Source: Sphingobacterium spiritivorum
GTDB lineage: Bacteria > Bacteroidota > Bacteroidia > Sphingobacteriales > Sphingobacteriaceae
DNA: 64,000 bases
Assembly: GCF_016725325.1 (NCBI RefSeq)
Contig: NZ_CP068083.1
Location: forward strand, 806,001-870,000
Direction of reading: 5' to 3'
This document shows positions 25,874 through 35,057 of this stretch, piece after piece. Within the stretch, counting starts at the first letter, position 1; every line of letters starts with the position of its first letter. The translations under genes were made by a program, and so were the position numbers. Under the pieces are notes generated by a model. The model searched no databases. It was given only the letters and a program-made list of their open reading frames with translations, and had not been told where the DNA came from.

Positions 25874-27573
25874 TATTCAGTTATTGCTTTTGCTTCTTTA
25901 TTCAATCGGGAATGCCGGTAACCATACATAAAGTAGATGATCAATCCGGCCACTAACCACAGTATAAAAATAATCCAGTTACTGGCTCCAAGTTCAGTCA
26001 TCAGATACAGATTGATCAGAATACCTGTAGTAGGCAGTAAAGAGAAGTTCAACCGGAATGCGTAAAAACTCATACCGATCCACACTAACCAGAAAATAAT
26101 AACCAAAGATTTATGCTCCAGTATATAAAGTGCAGACATAGATTTCCATTCGGTGATTGTATCCTGCCCATATACAAATAACAAGACCATCGCAATCAGG
26201 AAACCCAGACCTACAAGATATTTCCCGTTTACATAAGGAACTCTGAATTTTGATTTTTTCGAAAGCCCTGAATGATCCATATAAAGCACGCCTGCACAGA
26301 CCAGAATAAAGGCAAAGAATGTCCCTACACTGGTCAGGTCAACAAAGAAATCCATTTTAAAAAACAAAGAGGGTACAGCGACGACAATTCCTGTCACAAC
26401 TGTAGCATATGACGGTGTCTTATATTTAGGGTGAATAGTCGCAAATTTCTTCCACAAAAGTCCGTCACGGCTCATCGTCATCCATATTCTCGGTTGCGCC
26501 AGCTGATATACCAAAAGAGCACTTGTGATGGCGATCACGGAAGTGACAGAGATAATCCCGGCCATATGATCGAATCCTACATATTGAAATACATAAGCAA
26601 GCGGATCTTTTACATTCAGTTCGGTATAATTGACCATTCCGGTAAGGACTAAAGCAATAGCGACATAAAGTACCGTACAGATCAACAAACAGTATATCAT
26701 TGCTCTCGGTAAATCCCGTTGTGGATTTTTACACTCTTCTGCTGTGGTAGAAATGGAGTCAAATCCTATAAATGCAAAGAAAACCGCAGCGACACTACTC
26801 ATAACTCCTCCCAATCCATTTGGCGCAAACGGAGTCCAGTTTTCCGGTTTGACAAAAAATAATCCTCCAAAGATCACAGCCAGTATAATTCCGACCTTGA
26901 TCATGACCATAATATTGCTGGCCCGTTTTGATTCTTTGATTCCTACATACACAAGTATAGTCACAAGGAAAGTGATGATACCTGCAGGAAGGTCAAAGAT
27001 AATCGGAATATCTCCGATACGAGGCGCAGTTTCATACGCTTCCAATGCCAGCTTATCAATACCAGTCAGTTTATCAACTCCCACATCCAGCATTTTCTGG
27101 TTTGCTTCGATTGCATAGGCTGGTGCCATAGAGAGCCACCGCGGCACATGGACACCAAAGCCTTCCAGCATGGACACAAAATATTGGGACCATGATATGG
27201 CGACAACCATATTGGATACCGCATATTCAAGTACCAGAGCCCAACCTATAATCCAGGCAAACAATTCACCAAAGGCAACATAGGCATAAGTGTAAGCACT
27301 TCCCGAGACCGGAACGGTACTCGCAAACTGTGCATACGAAAGTGCTGTAAAAACACAGGCAAAAGCCACAAAAACAAAAAGAAGCGAAACCGCAGGTCCG
27401 CCATTGAAACTGGCCAGTCCGATTGTACTGAAAATACCTGCCCCTACAATCGCAGCTATTCCTAATGAAACAAGATCCCTGATACCAAGGATCTTGGATA
27501 ATCCCGAACCTCCATGTTCAGAATCACTAATAATCTGATCTATGCTTTTCTTTCTGAAAAGTTGATTTCCCAT
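25873..27573 (-). CDS. APC-family amino acid permease
   Basis: Secondary transporter of the amino acid-polyamine-organocation superfamily, close to the cationic amino acid transporter group (YfnA/CAT-like). It has 566 residues. After a 30-residue cytosolic lead with GGSGLSKILGIRDLVSLGIA come 12 or more helices. The substrate-binding unwound TM1 is seen as IVGAGIFSTIGLASFNGGPA near residue 42, and TM6 as SSVAAVFFAFIGFDSISTTA EE region near 245, with the family's FDS(I/V)STTAEE motif. An unusual loop near 150-180 (NQKMLDVGVDKLTGIDKLAL) follows TM4. The substrate cannot be named. Confidence 0.93.
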   Translation of the reverse strand: MGNQLFRKKSIDQIISDSEHGGSGLSKILGIRDLVSLGIAAIVGAGIFSTIGLASFNGGPAVSLLFVFVAFACVFTALSYAQFASTVPVSGSAYTYAYVAFGELFAWIIGWALVLEYAVSNMVVAISWSQYFVSMLEGFGVHVPRWLSMAPAYAIEANQKMLDVGVDKLTGIDKLALEAYETAPRIGDIPIIFDLPAGIITFLVTILVYVGIKESKRASNIMVMIKVGIILAVIFGGLFFVKPENWTPFAPNGLGGVMSSVAAVFFAFIGFDSISTTAEECKNPQRDLPRAMIYCLLICTVLYVAIALVLTGMVNYTELNVKDPLAYVFQYVGFDHMAGIISVTSVIAITSALLVYQLAQPRIWMTMSRDGLLWKKFATIHPKYKTPSYATVVTGIVVAVPSLFFKMDFFVDLTSVGTFFAFILVCAGVLYMDHSGLSKKSKFRVPYVNGKYLVGLGFLIAMVLLFVYGQDTITEWKSMSALYILEHKSLVIIFWLVWIGMSFYAFRLNFSLLPTTGILINLYLMTELGASNWIIFILWLVAGLIIYFMYGYRHSRLNKEAKAITE

Positions 27574-27632
27574 ACTGTCTGTAAATTTTAAGATGGTAAC
27601 CTCAGGTTACTTTATAAGTTTATTAATTAGTA

Positions 27633-28316
27633 TCATTCTGCTAAAGCAAGTCTATCCTGAATCTCAAAATAGACACTTTTATAATCAGTAAGTTGTTTAT
27701 CCGTATACATAATCAACTCTTCTGTAAGTTTGAGATGATGTCCGGCTTCCGGTTGAAAATCCCAGATTCGTTTTGCAATATTAAACAATGCATGTGATAT
27801 TCTGGTAATATCTGCATATTCATATGTGTACTTAGAGTTTACAAACCGCTCATAATACGACATAAATTTAGTTGTATCTTCTAACCCTATAATTTTCAGA
27901 AATTTAATAATCGTATCCGGATGTACTTTTTCCAGATCCTCATAGAAGCGGTCTACATTAATTACCTGATGTTTTAACAAGAGATGATCCAGTATCAGTT
28001 CCAGCGCAACGTGTGCCAAAAATGAAGGGCGAACAGGCAATCCACTCAGGCTATCCTGAATCTGAATGCGTAAACGATGGGTATGATCAAAAAAAAACGG
28101 TAAGTTGTGAAAGATACGATCCACCTCCAGATGTCTGTTCCAGCCTTCATAAATAGGCTTAAACTGTGGATGATCCAGCAAGACGGTTTCAAACCTTTGG
28201 GGATGAAACATATACTTCTTGTCCGCATTCTTCAGCAGATCCGGCAATATTCCGCCCAATACACGTTCGGGCTGGGTAGCATACCTTTCGAAATAAAAAT
28301 GCGAGAGAAAATTCAT
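27633..28316 (-). CDS. Acyl-carrier-protein phosphodiesterase (AcpH)-like protein
   Basis: The 227-residue protein begins MNFLSHFYFERYATQPERVL, which matches the AcpH (DUF479) opening MNFLAHLYLA. It continues with GGILPDLLKN, FHPQRFETVLLDHPQFKPIY, the histidine-bearing NRHLEVDRIFHNLPFFFDHT, and FLAHVALELILDHLLL with metal-binding-like His and Asp. AcpH removes the phosphopantetheine arm from acyl carrier protein, and the family is all-helical. I start at 28316. A longer reading to 28340 adds eight residues but breaks the match to the family N-terminus. It is divergent from tyrS. AcpH activity in Bacteroidota members is not firmly established to my knowledge. Confidence 0.8.
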   Translation of the reverse strand: MNFLSHFYFERYATQPERVLGGILPDLLKNADKKYMFHPQRFETVLLDHPQFKPIYEGWNRHLEVDRIFHNLPFFFDHTHRLRIQIQDSLSGLPVRPSFLAHVALELILDHLLLKHQVINVDRFYEDLEKVHPDTIIKFLKIIGLEDTTKFMSYYERFVNSKYTYEYADITRISHALFNIAKRIWDFQPEAGHHLKLTEELIMYTDKQLTDYKSVYFEIQDRLALAE

Positions 28317-28360
28317 TGTGATCTTAATAAAATCACACAAAAAGTGTAATATCTTAAATC

Positions 28361-28394
28361 TTGACGTAAGATACAGCTAATCTTACTATCTTTG
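28361..28394 (+). promoter_or_regulatory. Promoter of tyrS
   Basis: TTGAC at 28361 and TATCTTTG (TAnnTTTG) at 28387-28394, 26 bases start to start, form a good Bacteroidota promoter. The inferred start near 28398 gives a 30-base leader. Confidence 0.65.
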
Positions 28395-28427
28395 CAACTT
28401 AATTAAAATTTTCTTATCCGTATTATT

Positions 28428-29711
28428 ATGAACTTTGTAGAAGAATTACGTTGGAGAGGCATGTTACAAGACATCATGCCTGGAACAGAAGAGTTGTTAA
28501 ACAAAGAAAAAGTATCCGGTTACATTGGTTTTGATCCTACAGGTGATTCTCTTCACGTTGGCCATCTGACACAGATCATGACCCTTATTCATTTTCAAAA
28601 CGCAGGTCATAAGCCTGTTGCGCTGGTTGGCGGAGCTACCGGGATGATCGGTGATCCATCATTCAAATCGGCAGAGAGAAATTTACTTGATGAGGAAACT
28701 TTAAATCACAATGTGGCAAGCCTTAAGCATCAGCTGAGCAAATTCTTAACATTTGGCGAAGGCGAACTGGATGCGAAGATGGTCAATAACTACGACTGGT
28801 TTAAGGATTTCAAATTCCTGGATTTTATCCGTGACATCGGTAAATTGATTACAGTCAACTACATGATGGCTAAAGACTCTGTCAAAAAACGTCTTGAAGG
28901 TGAAAATGGACTATCGTTTACAGAATTTTCTTATCAGCTGATCCAGGGGTATGACTTCTATTATCTATGGAAACATCATAATTGTAAAATACAGATGGGC
29001 GGATCGGATCAGTGGGGAAATATCGTTACCGGTACTGAATTTATCCGTCGCCAGGATCAGGGAACTGCATTTGCGCTGACTACACAATTGATTAAAAAAT
29101 CTGATGGTCAGAAATTTGGAAAAACGGAATCAGGTGCTGTATGGTTGGATGCGAAGAAAACAACTCCTTATAAATATTATCAATTCTGGTTGAATGCAAC
29201 AGATGATGATGCCAAAAACTGGATCAGAATCTTTACACTCAAACCACAAGAAGAAATAGAAGCGATCATCGCAGAACATGATGCTGCTCCCCATACCCGT
29301 ACAGTGCAAAAAGCACTTGCAAAAGATATCACGATCCGTACGCACTCGGAAAAAGATTATGAGACAGCACTCAAAACATCCGAATTCCTTTTCGGAAACG
29401 GCTCTCTTGATTTCTTAAGCGATCTGGAGCATGAAGCGGTATTAGATGTATTTGACGGAGTACCTCAATTTACAATCAGTAAGGGGGAACTTGCAGAAGG
29501 AATCAATATATTGGATCTGTTAGCAACAAAAACGCAGATCTTTCCTTCAAAAGGTGAAGCCCGAAAAATGACTGAAGGTGGCGGCGTATCTGTAAATAAA
29601 GAAAAAGTATCCGGAACGGATAATACCTTTACTACAGAGAACCTGATCAACGATAAATATATCATTGCTCAAAGAGGTAAGAAGAATTACTATCTTATCA
29701 TAGCAGAGTAA
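28428..29711 (+). CDS. tyrS: Tyrosyl-tRNA synthetase
   Basis: Class I aminoacyl-tRNA synthetase charging tRNA-Tyr, 427 residues. The catalytic domain has [20 protein letters not shown] near residue 31 (HIGH motif as HVGH), the tyrosine pocket [16 protein letters not shown] and [20 protein letters not shown] near 190, and [19 protein letters not shown] near 222 (KMSKS loop as KFGKT). The C-terminal S4-like RNA-binding domain includes [20 protein letters not shown] near 370. This is the bacterial TyrS type (TyrRS). It has its own promoter and a terminator. A tRNA-Tyr gene lies at 54960-55040. Confidence 0.97.
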   Translation: MNFVEELRWRGMLQDIMPGTEELLNKEKVSGYIGFDPTGDSLHVGHLTQIMTLIHFQNAGHKPVALVGGATGMIGDPSFKSAERNLLDEETLNHNVASLKHQLSKFLTFGEGELDAKMVNNYDWFKDFKFLDFIRDIGKLITVNYMMAKDSVKKRLEGENGLSFTEFSYQLIQGYDFYYLWKHHNCKIQMGGSDQWGNIVTGTEFIRRQDQGTAFALTTQLIKKSDGQKFGKTESGAVWLDAKKTTPYKYYQFWLNATDDDAKNWIRIFTLKPQEEIEAIIAEHDAAPHTRTVQKALAKDITIRTHSEKDYETALKTSEFLFGNGSLDFLSDLEHEAVLDVFDGVPQFTISKGELAEGINILDLLATKTQIFPSKGEARKMTEGGGVSVNKEKVSGTDNTFTTENLINDKYIIAQRGKKNYYLIIAE

Positions 29712-29728
29712 TCAATGCTATAAAATAA

Positions 29729-29762
29729 AAGAAGGGCTATCCAAATTTTGGGAGCCCTTCTT
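29729..29762. terminator. Terminator between tyrS and the DUF4397 gene
   Basis: Arms 29729-29738 (AAGAAGGGCT) and 29753-29762 pair exactly, with an additional inner CCAAA/TTTGG pairing. The site is between convergent genes. Confidence 0.8.
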
Positions 29763-29790
29763 CGTTTGTATTGAGTTGTATGTATAAAGT

Positions 29791-30495
29791 TTATTCTAAA
29801 TGCTGGATAATCTTGTATCCGAATTTAAATTTTTCATTTGCAGGAGTTCCATTGATTAATCCTTTTGACCATATGGTGTATATAGACTGATCTTTGGGTT
29901 CAAACTCAAAACTGACCAGCTCTCTGTTTACATTTGACGTAATAAAGAGTTTATATTTTTTTCCTGTCTGCAGGGTCAGGTAGGCACTCGCTTCCTTGAA
30001 AGACTTATTTTTCACCAGCAACGTATCCGAATCTTCAGATCCCAGATTAAGAGCAGGAGCATCCGGACTGAGGTTGATAAAGCGCACATTTGCCGTTCCT
30101 TTTGCTGGAATGTCCGATTTGTCTTCGTAACTGACTACATCAAGTTTCGTATTTCCAACAACAAATAGAGAATAGATTTTGCCCGGAGCAAAAGCTACCT
30201 GCTTAGAAACAAGTGCGCCTTTGTTTATACTATCACGGTCAAAAACCCTTACAAGACGATTACCCGGAAAAGCATTACGATAAGGTAAATAGTCTCCGAA
30301 ATCAAAACTTTCATTAGAAAGATTTAGCTTATTCTGATCCAGACCAATATCTAACTTGAGTGCCAGAGGCACAGCATTGATCGCTCCTGTACCTGACAAT
30401 TCACCATATCCGTAGTCGTCATTATCCAGACTACAGGATGCAAAAAAGAACAAACATAAAAGGAAACTACCTAAAAGAAATTTAACGCTATTCAT
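29791..30495 (-). CDS. DUF4397-type lipoprotein
   Basis: Surface or periplasmic lipoprotein of 234 residues. The lipobox FFASC puts the acylated cysteine at residue 21, followed by an acidic stretch SLDNDDYGYGE. Acidic residues after the cysteine can act as a surface-export signal in Bacteroidota, so outer-surface display is possible. The rest is beta-rich with the DUF4397 pattern: FAPGKIYSLFVVGNTKLDVV, then TANVRFINLSPDAPALNLGS, where VRFINLSPDAP is the family hallmark, and YLTLQTGKKYKLFITS. The function of the family is unknown; it may bind polymers or act as an adhesion module. It is a single-gene unit. Confidence 0.87.
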   Translation of the reverse strand: MNSVKFLLGSFLLCLFFFASCSLDNDDYGYGELSGTGAINAVPLALKLDIGLDQNKLNLSNESFDFGDYLPYRNAFPGNRLVRVFDRDSINKGALVSKQVAFAPGKIYSLFVVGNTKLDVVSYEDKSDIPAKGTANVRFINLSPDAPALNLGSEDSDTLLVKNKSFKEASAYLTLQTGKKYKLFITSNVNRELVSFEFEPKDQSIYTIWSKGLINGTPANEKFKFGYKIIQHLE

Positions 30496-30610
30496 ACCGC
30501 ATTATCTATTCAAAAACCACATTTTGATAACTAAAACGTATATTACATTGGAAATGCTACAGTACCAAAACAATTGGTTTTTTGGTCTGATTTTTTCTAT
30601 ATAAAATCGT

Positions 30611-30618
30611 TAAGTTTG
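30611..30618 (+). promoter_or_regulatory. Candidate promoter of ftsK
   Basis: TAAGTTTG fits TAnnTTTG, with TTTG at 30581-30584 upstream (26-base gap, longer than usual). The inferred start near 30622 gives a 22-base leader. Confidence 0.5.
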
Positions 30619-30643
30619 TACTAAGAACATTATTATTGTTTTC

Positions 30644-33265
30644 ATGCTAAATAAAGGAAATACATTTAAGAACTATGGTGGTGACAACTCATCAAAGAAA
30701 GCCTCTAAAAGTTCTCCAAAAAACTATAAAACAAAAAGTTACAAAGAACCTTCGGAACCTGTACAGTTAAGTGAAACACAGGAGAAGATAATGAAAATAT
30801 TGGGTGTATTTTTATTTATCCTGAGCTTTGCTTTCACGATAGCCTTTGTTTCTTACCTTTTCACCTGGGAAGAGGATCAGAGTTATATTTCAAAATCCAA
30901 CGGAAGCTGGAGTACGTTGTTCAGTACAGCTGAGGAAATTGACAGCGATGCTATTGACCTGCCTGTAGTGCAAAATAAACTAGGTAAATTCGGTGCGCTA
31001 TTGGCGAATCAGTTTATTTACGAATGGTTCGGTATTGCTTCGTTCATCTTTATCTTTATACTTTTTGTAACGGGATACAGATTATTATACCGCAAAAATA
31101 TACTTCCTGTAGGTAAGTCTATTCTCTACTCCTCTATTGCTATTATTTATGTTTCAGTAACATTAGGATTTTTACAGTCCTTTATTGCTAAAACTCCTCA
31201 TATTCTGGAAGGTAAATTCGGATTCTGGACCAACAGACTTTTGGAAGCGCAAATCGGGAGTGCGGGTGTAGCCGGAATTGTTGTCTTTGCATATCTGACT
31301 GTTCTGATTCTGATCTATAATCTGGATCTGAAATTCACTTTCCAGTCCAAAAAGAAAATATATGATGAAGATCTTGCTTTTGATGCTGACGATGTAGAGA
31401 ACAGTCCTGTAAGCCATCCAAAAAACACACGTATACTCAAAGACGAAGAGTATGTTATCGATCCGATCGATCTGAATGATAAAGCTCCGGTACAGGAGTT
31501 CAACCAGTTCAGAGAACCAGAAGAGACTTATAACAATAATGCTCGCAGGGAGGAGCCTACCTTATCTCTTGAAGAAGAACCGGAAGTCGTCTCGAATTCT
31601 ACACCTCATATCTCCTTCACGATTGATCATCCGGATGCTGAGGAAGAGGAAGTGGAAGAGGATATCCCGGCAAGTCCTGTATTACGGGTAGAAAAGGTGA
31701 TAGAAGAAAAACCTATAACAGCCAATGATCTGGTCGCACAGTTTGGGGAATATGATCCGAAACTGGATCTGTCCGGCTATCAATACCCTCCACTGGAGCT
31801 TTTGAAAGATTATGGTAGTGGTAAGATTACCATTAACCAACAAGAACTGGAAGCTAATAAAAATAAGATTGTAGATACACTTCGTAACTACAGCATCGAG
31901 ATCGAACATATCAAAGCTACAATCGGGCCTACAGTAACACTGTATGAAATCATTCCAAAACCGGGTGTCCGGATTTCAAAAATAAAAAACCTGGAAGATG
32001 ATATCGCATTAAGCCTTGCAGCACTGGGAATACGTATCATTGCTCCAATGCCCGGCAAAGGGACTATTGGTATAGAGGTACCGAACAGTACACCTGAAAT
32101 GGTATCTATGCGCTCTGTACTGGCAACCGAGAAATTCCAGAAGACAGATATGGATCTTCCTATTGCACTGGGTAAGACCATTTCGAATGAAGTCTATATT
32201 GCAGATCTTGCAAAAATGCCTCACTTATTAGTAGCGGGTGCTACCGGACAAGGTAAATCTGTTGGTATCAATGCAATTCTGACCTCTCTGCTTTACAAAA
32301 AACATCCTGCTGAATTAAAGTTTGTACTGGTGGATCCTAAAAAAGTAGAGCTTTCTTTATTCAAAAAAATTGAACGTCATTTTCTTGCTAAACTTCCGGG
32401 GGAAGATGATGCAATTATTACTGATACCAAAAAGGTAATCAACACGTTAAACTCCCTTTGTATCGAAATGGATCAGCGATATGACCTTCTTAAAAATGGT
32501 CAGGTCCGTAATTTAAAAGAATATAATGCAAAATTTGTCAATCGCAGATTAAACCCTGAGGAGGGTCATCGATTCTTACCATTTATAGTTCTTATAGTAG
32601 ATGAGTTTGCCGATCTGATGATGACAGCAGGAAAAGAGGTGGAAACACCGATTGCACGTTTAGCACAGCTGGCCCGTGCGGTGGGTATACACCTGGTGAT
32701 TGCAACACAGCGTCCTTCCGTCAATATTATTACGGGTACGATCAAAGCCAATTTCCCGGCCAGGTTAGCATTCCGTGTTCTTTCAAAAGTCGATTCACGT
32801 ACTATCCTGGATTCAGGAGGTGCAGATCAGCTGATAGGTCGCGGAGATATGCTATTGTCAACGGGGAGTGACCTGATCCGTATTCAATGTGCTTTTGTAG
32901 ACACGCCAGAAGTAGATCAGATATCCGATTATATCGGTGGTCAGCGTGGTTATCCTTCAGCTTTTATGCTGCCTGAGTATGTTGATGAAAATGGGGAAGG
33001 AAGTGGCCTGGCAGATTTTGATATGGATGACAGGGATCAGCTGTTTGAAGATGCCGCCCGATTAATTGTCATGCATCAGCAAGGATCAACATCTTTAATC
33101 CAACGTAAATTAAAGTTGGGCTATAACAGAGCTGGACGAATCATCGATCAACTGGAAGCTGCAGGTATTGTAGGTCCGTTTGAAGGAAGTAAAGCACGCG
33201 AGGTGCTGTATCCGGATGAGTATTCGTTAGAACAGTATTTGGAAACATTAAGAAAAGACAATTAA
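30644..33265 (+). CDS. ftsK: FtsK/SpoIIIE DNA translocase
   Basis: Septal DNA pump that moves chromosome ends during division and supports dimer resolution. The 873-residue protein has a basic N-terminus, four membrane helices in residues 48-225 (ILGVFLFILSFAFTIAFVSY; FIFIFILFVTGYRLLY; SILYSSIAIIYVSVTLGFL; VAGIVVFAYLTVLILIYNL), a linker rich in acidic residues (230-355), the alpha and beta motor domains with Walker A GATGQGKSVGINAIL near 531 and Walker B FIVLIVDEFADLMMTAGKE near 646, and a C-terminal gamma winged helix (RKLKLGYNRAGRIIDQLEAA near 820) that reads polar DNA motifs. The LolA-like gene starts 2 bases after its stop, so they are co-transcribed. Confidence 0.96.
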   Translation: MLNKGNTFKNYGGDNSSKKASKSSPKNYKTKSYKEPSEPVQLSETQEKIMKILGVFLFILSFAFTIAFVSYLFTWEEDQSYISKSNGSWSTLFSTAEEIDSDAIDLPVVQNKLGKFGALLANQFIYEWFGIASFIFIFILFVTGYRLLYRKNILPVGKSILYSSIAIIYVSVTLGFLQSFIAKTPHILEGKFGFWTNRLLEAQIGSAGVAGIVVFAYLTVLILIYNLDLKFTFQSKKKIYDEDLAFDADDVENSPVSHPKNTRILKDEEYVIDPIDLNDKAPVQEFNQFREPEETYNNNARREEPTLSLEEEPEVVSNSTPHISFTIDHPDAEEEEVEEDIPASPVLRVEKVIEEKPITANDLVAQFGEYDPKLDLSGYQYPPLELLKDYGSGKITINQQELEANKNKIVDTLRNYSIEIEHIKATIGPTVTLYEIIPKPGVRISKIKNLEDDIALSLAALGIRIIAPMPGKGTIGIEVPNSTPEMVSMRSVLATEKFQKTDMDLPIALGKTISNEVYIADLAKMPHLLVAGATGQGKSVGINAILTSLLYKKHPAELKFVLVDPKKVELSLFKKIERHFLAKLPGEDDAIITDTKKVINTLNSLCIEMDQRYDLLKNGQVRNLKEYNAKFVNRRLNPEEGHRFLPFIVLIVDEFADLMMTAGKEVETPIARLAQLARAVGIHLVIATQRPSVNIITGTIKANFPARLAFRVLSKVDSRTILDSGGADQLIGRGDMLLSTGSDLIRIQCAFVDTPEVDQISDYIGGQRGYPSAFMLPEYVDENGEGSGLADFDMDDRDQLFEDAARLIVMHQQGSTSLIQRKLKLGYNRAGRIIDQLEAAGIVGPFEGSKAREVLYPDEYSLEQYLETLRKDN

Positions 33266-33267
33266 AG

Positions 33268-33924
33268 ATGAAAACAACATTATGGTCATTTGTGATAGCT
33301 GCTTTTATGCTATTCATAAGTCATCCGGTTTCAGCACAACAGGAAGCCTTTGCAAAAAAGCTACTGAATCAGGTATCTGCAAAATACGACGGTTACAAAA
33401 CGATTAAAGCAACATTCTCCTTTTCTGCCAAACAGGCAAATGGTGGAACGTATACAGACGCCGGAACGCTCTCTCTGGATAAAAAAGCAAATAAGTACCT
33501 TATTGAGATGAAGTCTCAGGATCTTATCAGTGACGGAAAAAGTACATGGACCATTCTGAAAGAAGAAAACGAAGTACAGATAAACGATGCGGATCAATCT
33601 AATGACAACATCAATCCGAGTAATATCTTTTCATTCTATAAGACAGGATTTAAGTATGTGAGTGCTGATGACGAAAAAGTAGGTTCAACGACTTTAAATG
33701 TCATCGAGCTATCTCCTATTGATACGAAGAAGAACTATTTCAAGATAAAGCTCCGCATTAATAAAGCATCAAAATTAATCTATGATGCTACAATTTTTGA
33801 CAAATCCGGTTCGCGGTATACGTACACTATAAAATCATTAAACGGAAATGCAGGAATAACAGCAAGTACATTTAGCTTTAACAAATCGAAATATCCGGGT
33901 ATGGAAATTGTCGATCTCAGATAA
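33268..33924 (+). CDS. LolA-like outer membrane lipoprotein carrier
   Basis: Periplasmic chaperone of the LolA/LolB fold that carries lipoproteins toward the outer membrane. The 218-residue protein has a Sec signal (residues 1-23, LWSFVIAAFMLFISHPVSAQ), then KLLNQVSAKYDGYKTIKATF, GTYTDAGTLSLDKKANKYLI, LISDGKSTWTILKEENEVQI, and later strands TLNVIELSPIDTKKNYFKIK and GNAGITASTFSFNKSKYPGM. DGKSxW and the concave beta sheet pattern fit LolA. It is fused in transcription to ftsK (2-base gap), an order common in Bacteroidota, and ends at a strong terminator. Confidence 0.9.
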   Translation: MKTTLWSFVIAAFMLFISHPVSAQQEAFAKKLLNQVSAKYDGYKTIKATFSFSAKQANGGTYTDAGTLSLDKKANKYLIEMKSQDLISDGKSTWTILKEENEVQINDADQSNDNINPSNIFSFYKTGFKYVSADDEKVGSTTLNVIELSPIDTKKNYFKIKLRINKASKLIYDATIFDKSGSRYTYTIKSLNGNAGITASTFSFNKSKYPGMEIVDLR

Positions 33925-33927
33925 AAC

Positions 33928-33970
33928 AAAAAGAAAAGGGAATACGACAACGATATTCCCTTTTCTTTTT
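33928..33970 (+). terminator. Terminator after the ftsK-lolA unit
   Basis: Perfect 17-bp arms 33928-33944 (AAAAAGAAAAGGGAATA) and 33954-33970 with a 9-base loop, followed by AGTTTTT. It starts 4 bases after the lolA stop. Confidence 0.92.
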
Positions 33971-34025
33971 AGTTTTTGTCAGATTTTCAACTTAACTTTA
34001 TTACTCACCCTTTGAAACTTAAAAC

Positions 34026-35057
34026 ATGTCAAGCATTACTATTAAAGAAATTGCCAAAGCGTTGAATGTTTCCATTTCTACTGTTTCCAAGGCTTTGAAT
34101 GACAGTCATGAAATTGGAGAGAAAACAAAAAAAAGAGTTTTAGAATATGCTGAAACTCATCATTATAAACCAAATCTTCTTGCACAAAATCTGAAGACCG
34201 GTAAATCCAATACTATTGGGGTGATACTGACTTCTATCAACAATCCTTTTTGTTCTCAGATCATCGAAGGCATACAGCAACATGCGCTTAAAGTAGGATT
34301 TGAGGTTATTTTTATGCAAAGCCGTGAAAATCCGGAGATTGAAAGATCATGCATAGAGACGCTTATGCAGCGAGGTGTAGACGGATTGCTGATCTCGCCT
34401 GTAGATGAGACATCCAATCAAAAATTGCTGGAAGATATTCATGACCACAATTTTCCGGTCGTTATTTTTGACCGGATACAACACAATCTCGAAACTTTTA
34501 AGATTGGTGTAAACAATTTTCAGGGAGCTTACCTTGCAACCAAACATCTGATTGATTCAGGCAGAACCAGGATTGTAAATATCACGGCATCCAGATTTGG
34601 TCTTTCAGGTGAACGCTTTAAAGGATATCATCAGGCACTTACAGATGCAGGCATCGCTTTTAACGATCAGTATCATATACAGTGTAATATGCAAAATCAG
34701 GAAGTACTGGATGTGGAGTTGAAGAATGCTATTACCAGACTAATGAATGCAGATAATAGACCTGATGCTATATTAGGTTCTTCGGATACCATTACAGTTA
34801 CGCTGTTGGGTGTACTTGCAGAATTGGGTTATTCTGTACCGGAAGAATTAGCAGTAATCGGTTTTTCCAATATTGATTTTGCAAGATCGCTGAATCCTGC
34901 TCTATCTACCATCCGCCAACCTGCATTAGAAATAGGTGACATGGCTATGGAAAAACTAATGAAATTTATTGCTAAGAAAAATTGGCATCAAGTCCAGATA
35001 GAAACTACAGAACTTGATACCATTCTTACATTCAGAAAATCTTCAATTCAAAGTTAG
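34026..35057 (+). CDS. LacI-family regulator, probably of hexuronate use
   Basis: Repressor-type regulator of 343 residues. The N-terminal helix-turn-helix and hinge are clear: ITIKEIAKALNVSISTVSKA then LNDSHEIGEKTKKRVLEYAE and YKPNLLAQNLKTGKSNTIGV. The rest is the periplasmic-binding-protein-like sensor domain (GVILTSINNPFCSQIIEGIQ; DGLLISPVDETSN; FPVVIFDRI; GRTRIVNITASRFGLSGERF; PDAILGSSDTITVTLLGVLA). Its stop overlaps the stop of the convergent transporter gene by 4 bases, at the end of the hexuronate operon. The likely inducer is a hexuronate or 2-keto-3-deoxygluconate. The palindrome at 39915-39927 is a candidate target. Both are inference from position. Confidence 0.9.
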   Translation: MSSITIKEIAKALNVSISTVSKALNDSHEIGEKTKKRVLEYAETHHYKPNLLAQNLKTGKSNTIGVILTSINNPFCSQIIEGIQQHALKVGFEVIFMQSRENPEIERSCIETLMQRGVDGLLISPVDETSNQKLLEDIHDHNFPVVIFDRIQHNLETFKIGVNNFQGAYLATKHLIDSGRTRIVNITASRFGLSGERFKGYHQALTDAGIAFNDQYHIQCNMQNQEVLDVELKNAITRLMNADNRPDAILGSSDTITVTLLGVLAELGYSVPEELAVIGFSNIDFARSLNPALSTIRQPALEIGDMAMEKLMKFIAKKNWHQVQIETTELDTILTFRKSSIQS